In this document: positions 10,314-19,545 of the stretch, piece after piece
Numbering within the stretch: position 1 is the first letter of the stretch
How the letters are laid out: each line of letters opens with the position of its first letter
NCBI RefSeq assembly: GCF_013009555.1
Contig: NZ_CP046176.1
Span: forward strand, 1,085,501 to 1,149,500
Source: Phocaeicola dorei
GTDB lineage: Bacteria > Bacteroidota > Bacteroidia > Bacteroidales > Bacteroidaceae
Direction: 5' to 3'
DNA: 64,000 nucleotides
Made by a program: the position numbers and the translations under genes
The notes under the pieces: generated by a model
What the model was told of the DNA's origin: nothing
What the model saw: only the letters and a program-made list of their open reading frames with translations
The model's database searches: none

Positions 10314-11183
10314 TTATAATGTTTTCTTATTTTTGATGGATTTATACCATAAAAAGGTGACTAGCACGATAAATGCAAGGAAAATGGTAATCATTTCTGA
10401 TTGGTATGTCATTGGTTCCACCCAGATTTCGTGGAAGGCATTCCATCTTCCCATAACTTCTACGAAAGTCCAAAATACGACTACTGTAGCAATAGAAAAA
10501 CGGAGAGCGTATCCCCATTGACTGATATTTATCAATCTTCGGAACATAAATAGTGATCCTACAAGGCAGCCGAATGCAACCAATGCGGTGATAGGATGGC
10601 GGTCACCTATAAAATTATCATCATAGCAGAATAGCAATACCATGTAATTGGTCCATAAAATAAGATTCAGCTCCATGAAAGTAACCAGTGAGGTGTGGCG
10701 TGTCATGGGACGCATTTCTACTTGTACTTTGCTGTTGCGGAAAAATACCCGTTGCAGATAATTGAAAAAATCGCATCCGCTTTTTATATTGAATAAGTAG
10801 AGTAACATGAACATAATCCAAAATCCGAAAGAAGAGGGCATGATCAGATATTCTGGTTTGGTTACCACTTCTCCGTCTACTATGAGTGGCTGTACTCCGA
10901 AACGATGTGCGTAATACACATAAATGAATTCAATCCATCCTGTCCAAAATAACAGACCTCCGAATAGCCCCCAAAGAGTTTGTTGAGTATCTCCTTTGGC
11001 AAATACGCCCGTTATGACCATTATTAAGCCTATTAATCCCATGAAAAAGGTTGCGTAATGCATGGTTACCGGTTCCATCAGGTGTTCCATTAAGATCATC
11101 AATGCATGTCCTAGCGGCATGGTAAACAATACAATTAGGAATGAGGTGATACCGATAAACACATTTCTTTTTTTTAGTTTCAT
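10314..11183 (-). CDS. Unrecognised eight-helix integral membrane protein
   Basis: 289 residues from the ATG at 11183, which overlaps the stop of the upstream gene (ATGA), indicating translational coupling. A longer frame to 11249 would lie inside that gene. I count about eight hydrophobic helices, with a tail KSIKNKKTL. Conserved-looking polar residues sit near helix ends: MPLGHALMILMEHLMEP, MHYATFF, YVYYAHRF, and NAFHEIWVEP. The His and Met content would suit heme or metal handling, but this is inference; I do not recognise the family. It is the second gene of a two-gene unit whose promoter shares a 10-bp box with the heme operon promoter. Confidence 0.8.
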   Translation of the reverse strand: MKLKKRNVFIGITSFLIVLFTMPLGHALMILMEHLMEPVTMHYATFFMGLIGLIMVITGVFAKGDTQQTLWGLFGGLLFWTGWIEFIYVYYAHRFGVQPLIVDGEVVTKPEYLIMPSSFGFWIMFMLLYLFNIKSGCDFFNYLQRVFFRNSKVQVEMRPMTRHTSLVTFMELNLILWTNYMVLLFCYDDNFIGDRHPITALVAFGCLVGSLFMFRRLINISQWGYALRFSIATVVVFWTFVEVMGRWNAFHEIWVEPMTYQSEMITIFLAFIVLVTFLWYKSIKNKKTL

Positions 11184-11482
11184 TTTTTCTTCTTTCTTTC
11201 TATGTGATATAAAATTACAAATAAAGTTCCGAATATAAGTGCCGCCCATGTGATACTGATTACTACTAAGTATCGATTATATAAATATTCCCCATCTTCG
11301 GGAGTATGGTTCAAAGTGCAAAGCAAACATCGGCACAATGGATTATTTGCGTCGTGGGAACAATAGGAGTAAATAAGGAATGACAGACTACCTATAAGTA
11401 GGGTTAGTACAGCCAGAATCTCTATCTTTCTATGATGAAGTGTCTTGTTCACAGGCATTTCATGATGTACCAGTTTAACCAT
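11180..11482 (-). CDS. Unrecognised small membrane protein with a CxCxxC motif
   Basis: About 100 residues if translation starts at the ATG at 11482 (MVKLVHHEMPVNK); 15 more are possible from 11527, but that would include the promoter -7 box. Two membrane helices (EILAVLTLLIGSLSFLIYSY and YLVVISITWAALIFGTLFVI) flank a loop with HDANNPLCRCLLCTLNH. The C-x-C-x-x-C plus two histidines could bind a metal, heme iron or an Fe-S cluster, or form disulfides; this is inference. The stop overlaps the next start by ATGA, so the two products are probably made together and may form a complex. I do not recognise the family. Confidence 0.72.
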   Translation of the reverse strand: MVKLVHHEMPVNKTLHHRKIEILAVLTLLIGSLSFLIYSYCSHDANNPLCRCLLCTLNHTPEDGEYLYNRYLVVISITWAALIFGTLFVILYHIERKKKK

Positions 11483-11496
11483 GCTTGTTTTTTTTG

Positions 11497-11527
11497 CAAA
11501 ATTAGTTATAGAAGTATATACTGACAA
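11497..11527 (-). promoter_or_regulatory. Putative leftward promoter of the membrane-protein pair
   Basis: Read on the minus strand: TTG (11527-11525), 20 bp, TAATTTTG (11504-11497), matching the Bacteroides -33/-7 pattern. The -33 lies inside TAGGTATTGT, the same 10-mer found over the -33 of the rightward hmu promoter. Confidence 0.65.
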
Positions 11528-11634
11528 TACCTATTAATGGTGATAAAATCCAGTTTTATACCTAAAAATAAGTACTTGTGTACTTTATTATATATGTGAT
11601 TATTAGCAATAAAACCCCAATTTTTAGGTATTGT
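11524..11634. repeat. Operator-like inverted repeats in the divergent hmu control region
   Basis: TAGGTATTGT occurs on the plus strand at 11625-11634 and on the minus strand at 11533-11524. A third related copy, ATACCTAAAAAT (11558-11569), is the exact reverse complement of ATTTTTAGGTAT (11620-11631). The outer two copies overlap the -33 elements of the two divergent promoters, so one regulator could control both. Fur or another heme/iron regulator is a guess; no classical Fur box was recognised. Confidence 0.55.
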
Positions 11635-11661
11635 GTACCCTTGGTAGTAAGGGTAACTTTG
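11631..11661 (+). promoter_or_regulatory. Putative promoter of the hmu operon
   Basis: TTG (11631-11633), 20 bp, TAACTTTG (11654-11661) fits the Bacteroides housekeeping promoter. It lies 54 bp before the first start codon and overlaps the AGGTATTGT box. Confidence 0.7.
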
Positions 11662-11715
11662 CAACAAATTTTAAAACATAAAATAATAACTATTAATCAA
11701 TAAAACAAAAGTATT

Positions 11716-12183
11716 ATGAAATTGAAAAACTATTTAGCGATGATGGCTATTGCATTGTGTGCAGTAGCATGTAGTGATGATGATAATAAAAAGGAAGATA
11801 CCGTGATCCCGGCTCAGGAGGTTGCTGGTACTTACAATGGAACATTATCACTCTCAGTATCAGGAAATGATCAAGGAACGTCAGACAGTCAGGTGAAAAT
11901 TACTGCGGAAGAAGGAGGAACTGTTCAAGTTCTTCTAGTTGGTGGTGCTGGTGAAGGAATGATGTCATTGCCGGATATTGCTATACCTGGAATTAAAGTA
12001 CAGACCTCCGATAATGTTACTTATACTTTTCCGGAAAGTGCTATTGATGTAACTGTTGGTACTGTAAAATATACAGGAAGTTTACAAGGAACGATTAAGG
12101 ATGAAAAAGCTGATCTGATCTTTACACTAAAGCCGGGAGCCATGCCTATGGCTATTACTGCGACTTTTGTAGGCACTAAATAG
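11716..12183 (+). CDS. Calycin-like (lipocalin-type) lipoprotein, first gene of the heme operon
   Basis: 155 residues with a lipoprotein signal peptide ending at Cys19 (ALCAVAC). The acidic linker SDDDNKKED precedes an all-beta segment beginning VAGTYNGTLSLSVSG and ending MAITATFVGTK, which matches the calycin-like domain common in Bacteroidetes heme loci. Such small barrels bind hydrophobic ligands. Its position one base before hmuY suggests a surface or periplasmic heme/porphyrin carrier, but binding is inferred. No histidine is visible in the mature protein, while several Met residues are, in line with the rest of this operon. Confidence 0.8.
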   Translation: MKLKNYLAMMAIALCAVACSDDDNKKEDTVIPAQEVAGTYNGTLSLSVSGNDQGTSDSQVKITAEEGGTVQVLLVGGAGEGMMSLPDIAIPGIKVQTSDNVTYTFPESAIDVTVGTVKYTGSLQGTIKDEKADLIFTLKPGAMPMAITATFVGTK

Positions 12184-12184
12184 C

Positions 12185-12847
12185 ATGAAAAGATATCTCT
12201 TTATTATATCCATGCTGGGAATGATGCTTTTGCCATTCTCGGCATGTGATGGTATTTTGGAAGGAATATATGATAGTCCTGCTGCTTCGGATAGTAATGA
12301 ATTCGGTTTCATAAGAACAGACCCTTCTACCCATTCGGGTACTATTTATATTGATGCTACTGATTATAGACGTTGGACTTTTATTGATTTCCATACACAA
12401 AAAGTAGATTCTGTGAATGTGACAGATTCTGACCAGAAAGAACCGGAGGAATGGGATATTGCTGTCCATCGTTATGACGTTAAAACCAATGCTGGAGCAG
12501 TATTGGAAACCGGTTTCACAGGTTTTTCCGCTTTACAGAATGCGAGTGCGATGCCCGAAGGAGTCTATGTGGATGATGTTTGGACTACCGCTAAGGTAGC
12601 CATTGATATGTCAGGTATGATGGATGGCAATATTGTTTATATGGAATCCTATTATAATGAAGAACTATCCAAATGGTTGAATGTTGATAAAAGTAATATG
12701 CCACCTACCTATACTCTTTCAAACAAGGTTTATATGGTAAAGCTGAAAGATGGAACTTATGCGGCTGTTCGTCTCACAAATTATATGAATGCTAGTGGTG
12801 TAAAAGGCTTCATGACTATTGACTATATTTATCCGTTTGAATTGTAA
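12185..12847 (+). CDS. hmuY: HmuY-family hemophore-like lipoprotein
   Basis: 220 residues with a signal peptide ending at Cys21 (LPFSAC). The body matches HmuY-type proteins: FDFHTQKV-like WTFIDFHTQKVDSVN, EEWDIAVHRYDVKTN, ETGFTGFSAL and a C-terminal FMTIDYIYPFEL. HmuY takes heme from host proteins and hands it to HmuR. Porphyromonas HmuY uses two histidines, while described homologs from Tannerella, Prevotella and B. vulgatus use methionines. Here the second half has many Met residues (SGMMDG, VYMES, VYMVKL, NYMNASG), fitting the Met-ligand group; the exact ligands are not assigned. It starts one base after the calycin-like gene and is followed 13 bp later by the receptor. Confidence 0.85.
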   Translation: MKRYLFIISMLGMMLLPFSACDGILEGIYDSPAASDSNEFGFIRTDPSTHSGTIYIDATDYRRWTFIDFHTQKVDSVNVTDSDQKEPEEWDIAVHRYDVKTNAGAVLETGFTGFSALQNASAMPEGVYVDDVWTTAKVAIDMSGMMDGNIVYMESYYNEELSKWLNVDKSNMPPTYTLSNKVYMVKLKDGTYAAVRLTNYMNASGVKGFMTIDYIYPFEL

Positions 12848-12860
12848 ACCGACATACGAT

Positions 12861-15017
12861 ATGCATAGACTACTCAGAAACGTGTGCTTGATATTGTGTT
12901 GGCTGATGGCGATACCAGTATCAGCACAACGAATTATTTCGGGAACTGTATTTGATGAAAATAAAGAACCTCTGATGGGAGCAACAGTCTCCGTAAAAGA
13001 AAAAGTAACTTTGGGAACCACTACGGATACACAGGGAAAATACACATTGAAATTACCCGATAATAGAGAATATACTCTGCAGGTTTCATACATGGGGTAT
13101 ATCTCGCAAACTCATAAAGTGTCTGTCAGCAAAACAGGTAAAGTTGATTTTATACTGAAAGAAGATGCTGTAAATATGGAAACTATAGTTGTAACAGGAA
13201 CCCGTACTCCGAAACTCCTGAAAGATGTTCCTATTGTTACTCGGGTCATTACTGCCGATGAAATAAAGAAAGTAGATGCCACCCATATTGGAGATTTGCT
13301 TCAGGCAGAACTGCCGGGAATTGAATTTTCTTATTCCATGGACCAGCAAGTTTCTCTCAATATGCAAGGATTTGGTGGAAATGCTATACTTTTTCTGGTT
13401 GATGGTGAGCGTCTGGCAGGTGAGACTTTGGATAATATAGACTATAACCGCTTGAATATGGACAATGTGGAGCGTATTGAGATTGTAAAGGGTGCGGCTT
13501 CTTCACTTTATGGTTCGAATGCGGTAGGAGGAGTGGTAAACATCATAAGTAAAGTGTCTGCGGAGCCTTGGACTGTGAATCTCAATGGACGTTACGGGGC
13601 TTATAATGAGCAGCGTTATGGAGGAACAATAGGTTTCAATGCCGGAAAATTCAATAGTGTGACTAATGTACAGCATACCCAAGTAGATGAAAAAGATTTG
13701 GCAGATGGAAAAACAAATGAGGAAACGGAGGATTGGGCATTTAAAAAGGTGTATGGTGATAAAACTTGGAATTTCAAAGAACGTTTGGTCTATACTGCTA
13801 ATGATCATCTGAAACTGACGGCACGTGCTGGATATTTTTTTCGTGAACGTGAGAAGTCACAGACTAGTAAAGACCGTTATCGCGACTTCAGTGGTGGGGT
13901 GAAAGGAAATTATGTATTTGATAAAGATAAAGATCTGGAAATAGCTTATTCTTTCGACCAGTATGATAAGAGCGATTACTTGCCACAAGATGCTAATGAT
14001 GTACGTGATTATAGTAATGTACAACATTCGGTTCGTACTTTTTATAATCATACTTTTGTCGGTAAGCATATTCTCACCTTGGGTGGTGATTATATGCGTG
14101 ATTATTTAATGTCCTATCAGTTTGCCAATAATGGAAGTAAACATCAGTATACAGTGGACGGTTTTGCACAGTTTGACTGGAACCCGACGAAATATTTCAA
14201 TGTCATCACAGGATTACGTTTTGATTATTATTCGGATTCCGATATTAATCATTTCTCTCCCAAATTAGGACTGATGTATAAAATAGGAAACTGTTCATTG
14301 AGAGGTTCCTATGCCGGTGGTTTCCGAGCCCCTACTTTGAAAGAAATGTATATGAATTTTGATATGGCAAGTATTTTTATGATTTATGGTAATCCTGACT
14401 TGAAGCCTGAAACCAGCCATAATTTTTCTCTTTCGGCAGAATATATTAAAGGTCGTTATAATTTGACGGTGACAGGTTTCTATAATATAGTTGATAATCG
14501 TATCACTACGGCATGGAGTGAGGCGTTGAAAGGACAGGTATATACCAATATATCAAATATCAAGATATCTGGTGCCGAGGCAAATGCTTCTGCCAAATAT
14601 CCTTGTGGACTGTCGGCACGTTTATCTTATGCTTATACACATGAGAATATCAAGAAAGGGCAACCTGTCATTTCAAGTACTCGCCCGCATACGGCTACTG
14701 TCCGTCTTGAGTATGACAAGCATTGGAAGAACTATGCGTTTAATATTGCTTTGAACGGACGTTTTCTTTCCAAGGTGAATACGGAGGAATATACGTCGAA
14801 CACTTCTTATGAAGAAACTGAGAAGGTGACCTATCCGGCGTATACAATGTGGAAGCTTACGTTGTCTCAAAAAGTATGGAAAGGTGTTGATATGACTTTG
14901 GCGGTGGACAACTTGTTTAATTATGTTCCTTCCCGTTATTATAATAATTCGCCTGCTACTAAAGGAACAACTTTTTCAGCCGGTTTATCATTAAATATAG
15001 AACAATTATTCAAATGA
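12861..15017 (+). CDS. hmuR: HmuR-type TonB-dependent heme receptor
   Basis: 718 residues from the ATG at 12861, chosen because it begins the signal peptide MHRLLRNVCLILCWLMAIPVSA; an earlier ATG at 12819 lies inside hmuY. Order: carboxypeptidase-regulatory-like N domain (ISGTVFDENKEPLMGATV), TonB box region (METIVVTGTR), plug (VERIEIVKGAASSLYGSNAVGGVVNIIS), then a 22-strand-type barrel ending GLSLNIEQLFK. The heme-receptor motifs FRAP (488-491) and NPDL (511-514) are present. The histidine found between them in Porphyromonas HmuR is absent; this stretch has four Met residues instead. It presumably imports heme delivered by HmuY. Confidence 0.88.
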   Translation: MHRLLRNVCLILCWLMAIPVSAQRIISGTVFDENKEPLMGATVSVKEKVTLGTTTDTQGKYTLKLPDNREYTLQVSYMGYISQTHKVSVSKTGKVDFILKEDAVNMETIVVTGTRTPKLLKDVPIVTRVITADEIKKVDATHIGDLLQAELPGIEFSYSMDQQVSLNMQGFGGNAILFLVDGERLAGETLDNIDYNRLNMDNVERIEIVKGAASSLYGSNAVGGVVNIISKVSAEPWTVNLNGRYGAYNEQRYGGTIGFNAGKFNSVTNVQHTQVDEKDLADGKTNEETEDWAFKKVYGDKTWNFKERLVYTANDHLKLTARAGYFFREREKSQTSKDRYRDFSGGVKGNYVFDKDKDLEIAYSFDQYDKSDYLPQDANDVRDYSNVQHSVRTFYNHTFVGKHILTLGGDYMRDYLMSYQFANNGSKHQYTVDGFAQFDWNPTKYFNVITGLRFDYYSDSDINHFSPKLGLMYKIGNCSLRGSYAGGFRAPTLKEMYMNFDMASIFMIYGNPDLKPETSHNFSLSAEYIKGRYNLTVTGFYNIVDNRITTAWSEALKGQVYTNISNIKISGAEANASAKYPCGLSARLSYAYTHENIKKGQPVISSTRPHTATVRLEYDKHWKNYAFNIALNGRFLSKVNTEEYTSNTSYEETEKVTYPAYTMWKLTLSQKVWKGVDMTLAVDNLFNYVPSRYYNNSPATKGTTFSAGLSLNIEQLFK

Positions 15018-15063
15018 AATTTGGCTGCTAATACTAAATAAACTACGTGATTTAAATAAAGAT

Positions 15064-18000
15064 ATGAAGAAGAAACAATTACTGATTGGAGGAGGGATAG
15101 CAGTCATCTTGCTGCTTTTGTTTGGTGTATGGAATCTTTGGTTCAGTGCAACTAAAGTGGCTTTCATCAACTATCAGGTAATCAGTTTAGGGCAGATATC
15201 TAAGGCTAATGACAACTCATTTATTAAAATCAGTGAACTGAGCACAGATGACCTGAACCGATTGACCAGTTATGATATGATATTTATCAATGCCATGGGA
15301 TTAAGGATTACTGAAGAGCAACGTGCGCAAATACAAAAGGCGGCCGATGGTGGTCTTCCGATATTGACTACTGCCGCTACCAATCCTGCAAACAAGATTA
15401 TTTCATTGGATTCCATCCAAGCGGATACATTGAAACATTATCTGTCTAATGGAGGACGTCGTAACTATCGCAGTATGCTGAACTATGTACGTGTGTATAT
15501 TGATAAAAAACGATTCTCTGTGTCTGAACCGGAAGCCGTAGTGAAACGTGCCGATGATGTGCTTTATCACATGAACCCAAAGAGTCCCGAAGACGAAGAG
15601 TTGGGTTTCAATACGGTAGCCGGATACAATATTTTTCTGCAAAACAACGGTTTGTGGAAAGAGAATGCTCCGCGTATTATTGTGACCGGTCCGATGGGTG
15701 AACCTTCCGGACTTATTGCTAAATTGGAGGAAACAGGCAATATGGTTTATCCTATACGTTCCATGCATTCTTTTATTCAGAACCATGGAATTGATTCTGT
15801 TCGTCCGTCTGCTATCATCAATATGGCGCATGGACGTATGGGCGATTATATCGTAGATTATTTGGCGAAACAGAATATACCGCTTTTCTCCCCATTGAAT
15901 GTAAATCGCTTGGTAGAGGAGTGGGAGAGTGACAAGATGGGTATGAATGGCGGCTTTATGTCACAAAGTATTGTTACCCCCGAAATAGATGGAGCTATCC
16001 GTCCGTTCGCTCTTTTTGGACATTATAAGGATGAGGAGGGTTTACAACGTGCTTATGCTATTCCAGAACGCTTGGAAACTTTTGTGGAAACAGTTAATAA
16101 CTATATTACTCTGCAGCGTAAATCCAATAGTGAGAAACGCGTAGCTATTTATTATTATAAGGGTCCTGGTCAGAATGCACTGACTGCGGGTGGTATGGAA
16201 GTGGTTCCTTCACTTTATAACTTGTTGCAGCGTATGAAACGCGAGGGCTACAAGGTGGACGGTTTGCCTACCTCTCCGAAAGAATTGGAACAGATGATAC
16301 AATCTCAAGGAGCCGTATTTGGTCCGTATGCCGAAGGAGCTTTTGACCGGTTTATGGAAACCGGCAAGCCCGAACTCATTACAAAAGAACAATATGAAAG
16401 TTGGATAAAGAAATCCATTCGTTCTGATATGTATGCCGAAGTAGTAGCTGCTAATGGTGAATTTCCCGGAGCATATATGACTACTTCAGACGGCCGTTTA
16501 GGAGTAGCTCGTTTGCAATTTGGAAATGTGGTGCTCTTGCCACAGAATGCAGCCGGTAGTGGGGATAATGCATTTAAAGTTGTACATGGAACCAATGCAG
16601 CTCCTCCACATACTTATATTGCTTCTTATCTGTGGACACAATTTGGATTTAAAGCTGATGCGTTGATTCATTTCGGTACTCATGGCAGTTTAGAGTTCAC
16701 TCCGCGCAAACAAGTTGCTTTGTGTAGCAATGACTGGTCCGACCGTCTGGTAGGTGCATTACCTCATTTTTATATTTATTCCATCGGCAATGTAGGCGAA
16801 GGGATGATTGCTAAGCGTCGTTCGTATGCGGGATTGCAATCTTACCTTACTCCACCTTTTATGGAAAGTAGTGTTCGCGCCATTTATCGTGAACTGACTG
16901 AGGCTGTCAAGACATACAATAATTTGCTTCCGGCTGATGGGCAGGCTGTACTGTCTACTGGAAATAAAGAAGCTTTGAACCGTGCTTCATTGATGGTAAA
17001 GAAACTCACGGTGAAACTGGGCATCCATCGTGAATTGGGATTGGATAGTCTTCTTACTGTTCCTTATGCTGAAGAAGATATTCAGCGTATAGAAAATTTT
17101 GCTGAGGAGCTGGCAAATGAGAAGATTACAGGTCAGTTGTATACAATGGGGATTCCCTACGAACCCATTCGTATTACTTCCAGTGTGTATGCTATGGCTA
17201 CCGAGCCGATAGCCTATAGTCTGTTGGCATTAGATAAACTACGTAATCGTGCGGACGGACAGGTAGAGAAACATCGCACTCTTTTTACTCAACGTTATTT
17301 GGAACCTGCACGTGATTTGGTCACTCGTTTATTGGCTGATCCGTCGTTGGTTTCTGACGAATTGATTTGTCGTATTACTGGCATTACTTCCGATGAACTT
17401 GCTAAAGCACATGAAATCAATAAATCCCGTAATACTCCCCAAGGCATGATGGCCATGATGATGGCATTAGCTGAAGAGGCTCCGGCTGAGGCTAAAACAC
17501 ATGCTGATATGAGCGGTGGAATAATGCAGGCTGACCAAAGCGTACGTTCGAAAAGGAATAGCATATCTGAGTCAATGAAAGAGAAAATGAAGGAAATAGC
17601 GAAAGGTATGAATCCTGAGAAAGCTATGGAACTTGCAAAAAGAATAGGTGCAAGCCCTGAAGCTTTAAAGAAAATGGAAACAGGAATGTACAAGAGCCAT
17701 GCTGTAGGTATGAATACACTGGCCAAAGATACGGTTATAATGAAAACAACTTCTCGAGGAAAACGTGAAAAAGCGGATAGTGATAAATTCGGAGGCATGG
17801 AAGCGATGATGAAAGTTATGATGTCCAAGAAAAAAGAATACTCTAAAGAGGAGATAAATTTTGCTTTGGCTGTCATGGAAGTAGAACGCACTTTGAAGAA
17901 TGTGGGTAATTATAAGAGTGCTCTTTTGGAAAGTCCGGAAAGAGAATTGACCTCTATGGTTAATGCGTTGAATGGAGGATATACACAACCTTCACCGGGT

Positions 18001-19539
18001 GGCGATCCTATCGCCAATCCTAATACTTTACCTACGGGACGAAATCTTTTTGCTATCAATGCTGAAGAAACTCCGTCGGAATCTGCATGGGAGAAAGGGA
18101 AACAATTGGCTGACAATACTATCGAAATGTATCGTCGTCGTCATAATGACTCTATTCCCCGTAAAGTAAGCTATACATTATGGAGTGGAGAATTTATAGA
18201 AACCGGTGGCGCTACTATTGCACAGGTATTGTATATGTTAGGTGTAGAGCCTATTCGTGATACGTTCGGACGCGTGACGGATCTTCGTTTGATCCCTTCG
18301 GCAGAATTGGGGCGTCCTCGTATTGATGTTGTGGTGCAAACTAGCGGGCAGTTGAGAGATATTGCCGCTTCACGCCTGTTCCTTATCAACCGTGCCGTAG
18401 AGATGGCTGCCAATGCTAAAGAGGATCAATTTGAAAATCAAGTGGCGGCAGGTGTTGTGGAAGCTGAACGTGTATTGATAGAAAAAGGTCTGACTCCGAA
18501 AGAAGCCCGCGAAATGTCTACTTTTCGTGTGTTTGGAGGAGTGAATGGCAATTATGGTACGGGTATACAAAGTATGGTGCAATCTGGTGACCGTTGGGAA
18601 AGTGAAGAGGAAATCGCCGATGTTTATTTGAATAATATGGGTGCTTTTTATGGTAGTGAAAAGAATTGGGAAACTGTCCGCCAATTTGCTTTGGAAGCTG
18701 CTTTGACACGTACGGATGCGGTTATTCAGCCACGTCAAAGCAATACATGGGGTGCATTAAGCCTGGATCATGTGTATGAGTTTATGGGAGGTATGAATCT
18801 TGCTGTCCGTAATGTGACCGGTAAAGATCCCGATGCGTATCTGAGCGACTATCGTAATCGTAACAATGCCCGTATGCAAGAGGTGAAAGAAGCTATTGGC
18901 ATAGAGAGTCGTACCACAATATTCAATCCTGCTTATATTAAGGAAAAAATGAAAGGGGAGGCCGGCGCAGCTAATACTTTTGCTGAGATTGTGCAAAATA
19001 CGTATGGCTGGAATGTCATGAAACCTCAGGCTGTTGATAAGGAAATGTGGAATGAGATATATGATGTGTATGTAAAGGATAAATTTAACTTGGGAGTGCA
19101 GGGTTATTTTGAAAAGCAGAACCCTGCTGCTTTGGAAGAAATGACTGCGGTAATGATGGAAACTATCCGTAAAGGAATGTGGCAGGCTAGCGAGCAACAG
19201 ATAGCGGATATTGCCAAACTACATACCGATTTGGTGAATAAATATAAACCGTCTTGTTCAGGTTTTGTTTGTGATAATGCAAAATTACGTCAGTTCATAG
19301 CTTCTAAAATGGATGCACAGACTGCATCCCGGTATAAGGAAAACATCAGTCAGATACGTGAAGTTGCTGCTTCAAAAGAGCAAAAGGGTATGGTGATGAA
19401 AAAAGAAGAGATGAATACAGTCGGTACGGAACAACAGACGAATACGGTAAGCAATACTGTTGTTTGTGTTGTAGTGGTGGCTGCTGTTCTTGTTTTAATT
19501 GTATTGGTGCGTTGTCGCCGTAAAAAAATGCAGGAATAA
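15064..19539 (+). CDS. hmuS: HmuS: CobN/magnesium-chelatase-H-like protein with membrane anchors and Met-rich insert
   Basis: 1491 residues. It starts with a membrane helix (LLIGGGIAVILLLLFGVWNLW) and ends with another (VVCVVVVAAVLVLIVLVRC) plus a basic tail, so it is probably tethered at both ends. The main body is CobN/BchH-like: GPMGEPSGLIAKLEETG, TYIASYLWTQFGFKADALIHFGTHGSLEF (about 515-545), and NLAVRNVTGKDPDAY near the end. Between about residues 790 and 925 a low-complexity insert rich in Met, Lys and Glu interrupts the family fold. HmuS homologs are thought to act on heme in the reverse, dechelating direction; that role is from family knowledge. No second chelatase subunit is encoded nearby. 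Confidence 0.88.
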   Translation: MKKKQLLIGGGIAVILLLLFGVWNLWFSATKVAFINYQVISLGQISKANDNSFIKISELSTDDLNRLTSYDMIFINAMGLRITEEQRAQIQKAADGGLPILTTAATNPANKIISLDSIQADTLKHYLSNGGRRNYRSMLNYVRVYIDKKRFSVSEPEAVVKRADDVLYHMNPKSPEDEELGFNTVAGYNIFLQNNGLWKENAPRIIVTGPMGEPSGLIAKLEETGNMVYPIRSMHSFIQNHGIDSVRPSAIINMAHGRMGDYIVDYLAKQNIPLFSPLNVNRLVEEWESDKMGMNGGFMSQSIVTPEIDGAIRPFALFGHYKDEEGLQRAYAIPERLETFVETVNNYITLQRKSNSEKRVAIYYYKGPGQNALTAGGMEVVPSLYNLLQRMKREGYKVDGLPTSPKELEQMIQSQGAVFGPYAEGAFDRFMETGKPELITKEQYESWIKKSIRSDMYAEVVAANGEFPGAYMTTSDGRLGVARLQFGNVVLLPQNAAGSGDNAFKVVHGTNAAPPHTYIASYLWTQFGFKADALIHFGTHGSLEFTPRKQVALCSNDWSDRLVGALPHFYIYSIGNVGEGMIAKRRSYAGLQSYLTPPFMESSVRAIYRELTEAVKTYNNLLPADGQAVLSTGNKEALNRASLMVKKLTVKLGIHRELGLDSLLTVPYAEEDIQRIENFAEELANEKITGQLYTMGIPYEPIRITSSVYAMATEPIAYSLLALDKLRNRADGQVEKHRTLFTQRYLEPARDLVTRLLADPSLVSDELICRITGITSDELAKAHEINKSRNTPQGMMAMMMALAEEAPAEAKTHADMSGGIMQADQSVRSKRNSISESMKEKMKEIAKGMNPEKAMELAKRIGASPEALKKMETGMYKSHAVGMNTLAKDTVIMKTTSRGKREKADSDKFGGMEAMMKVMMSKKKEYSKEEINFALAVMEVERTLKNVGNYKSALLESPERELTSMVNALNGGYTQPSPGGDPIANPNTLPTGRNLFAINAEETPSESAWEKGKQLADNTIEMYRRRHNDSIPRKVSYTLWSGEFIETGGATIAQVLYMLGVEPIRDTFGRVTDLRLIPSAELGRPRIDVVVQTSGQLRDIAASRLFLINRAVEMAANAKEDQFENQVAAGVVEAERVLIEKGLTPKEAREMSTFRVFGGVNGNYGTGIQSMVQSGDRWESEEEIADVYLNNMGAFYGSEKNWETVRQFALEAALTRTDAVIQPRQSNTWGALSLDHVYEFMGGMNLAVRNVTGKDPDAYLSDYRNRNNARMQEVKEAIGIESRTTIFNPAYIKEKMKGEAGAANTFAEIVQNTYGWNVMKPQAVDKEMWNEIYDVYVKDKFNLGVQGYFEKQNPAALEEMTAVMMETIRKGMWQASEQQIADIAKLHTDLVNKYKPSCSGFVCDNAKLRQFIASKMDAQTASRYKENISQIREVAASKEQKGMVMKKEEMNTVGTEQQTNTVSNTVVCVVVVAAVLVLIVLVRCRRKKMQE

Positions 19540-19545
19540 CAGGCT

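Noticed and set aside
11180..11527. Start at 11527 for the small membrane protein
   Set aside because: It would place the promoter -7 element inside the coding region; the ATG at 11482 lies 14 bp after that box and suits the topology, though a short leader makes this start less than certain.
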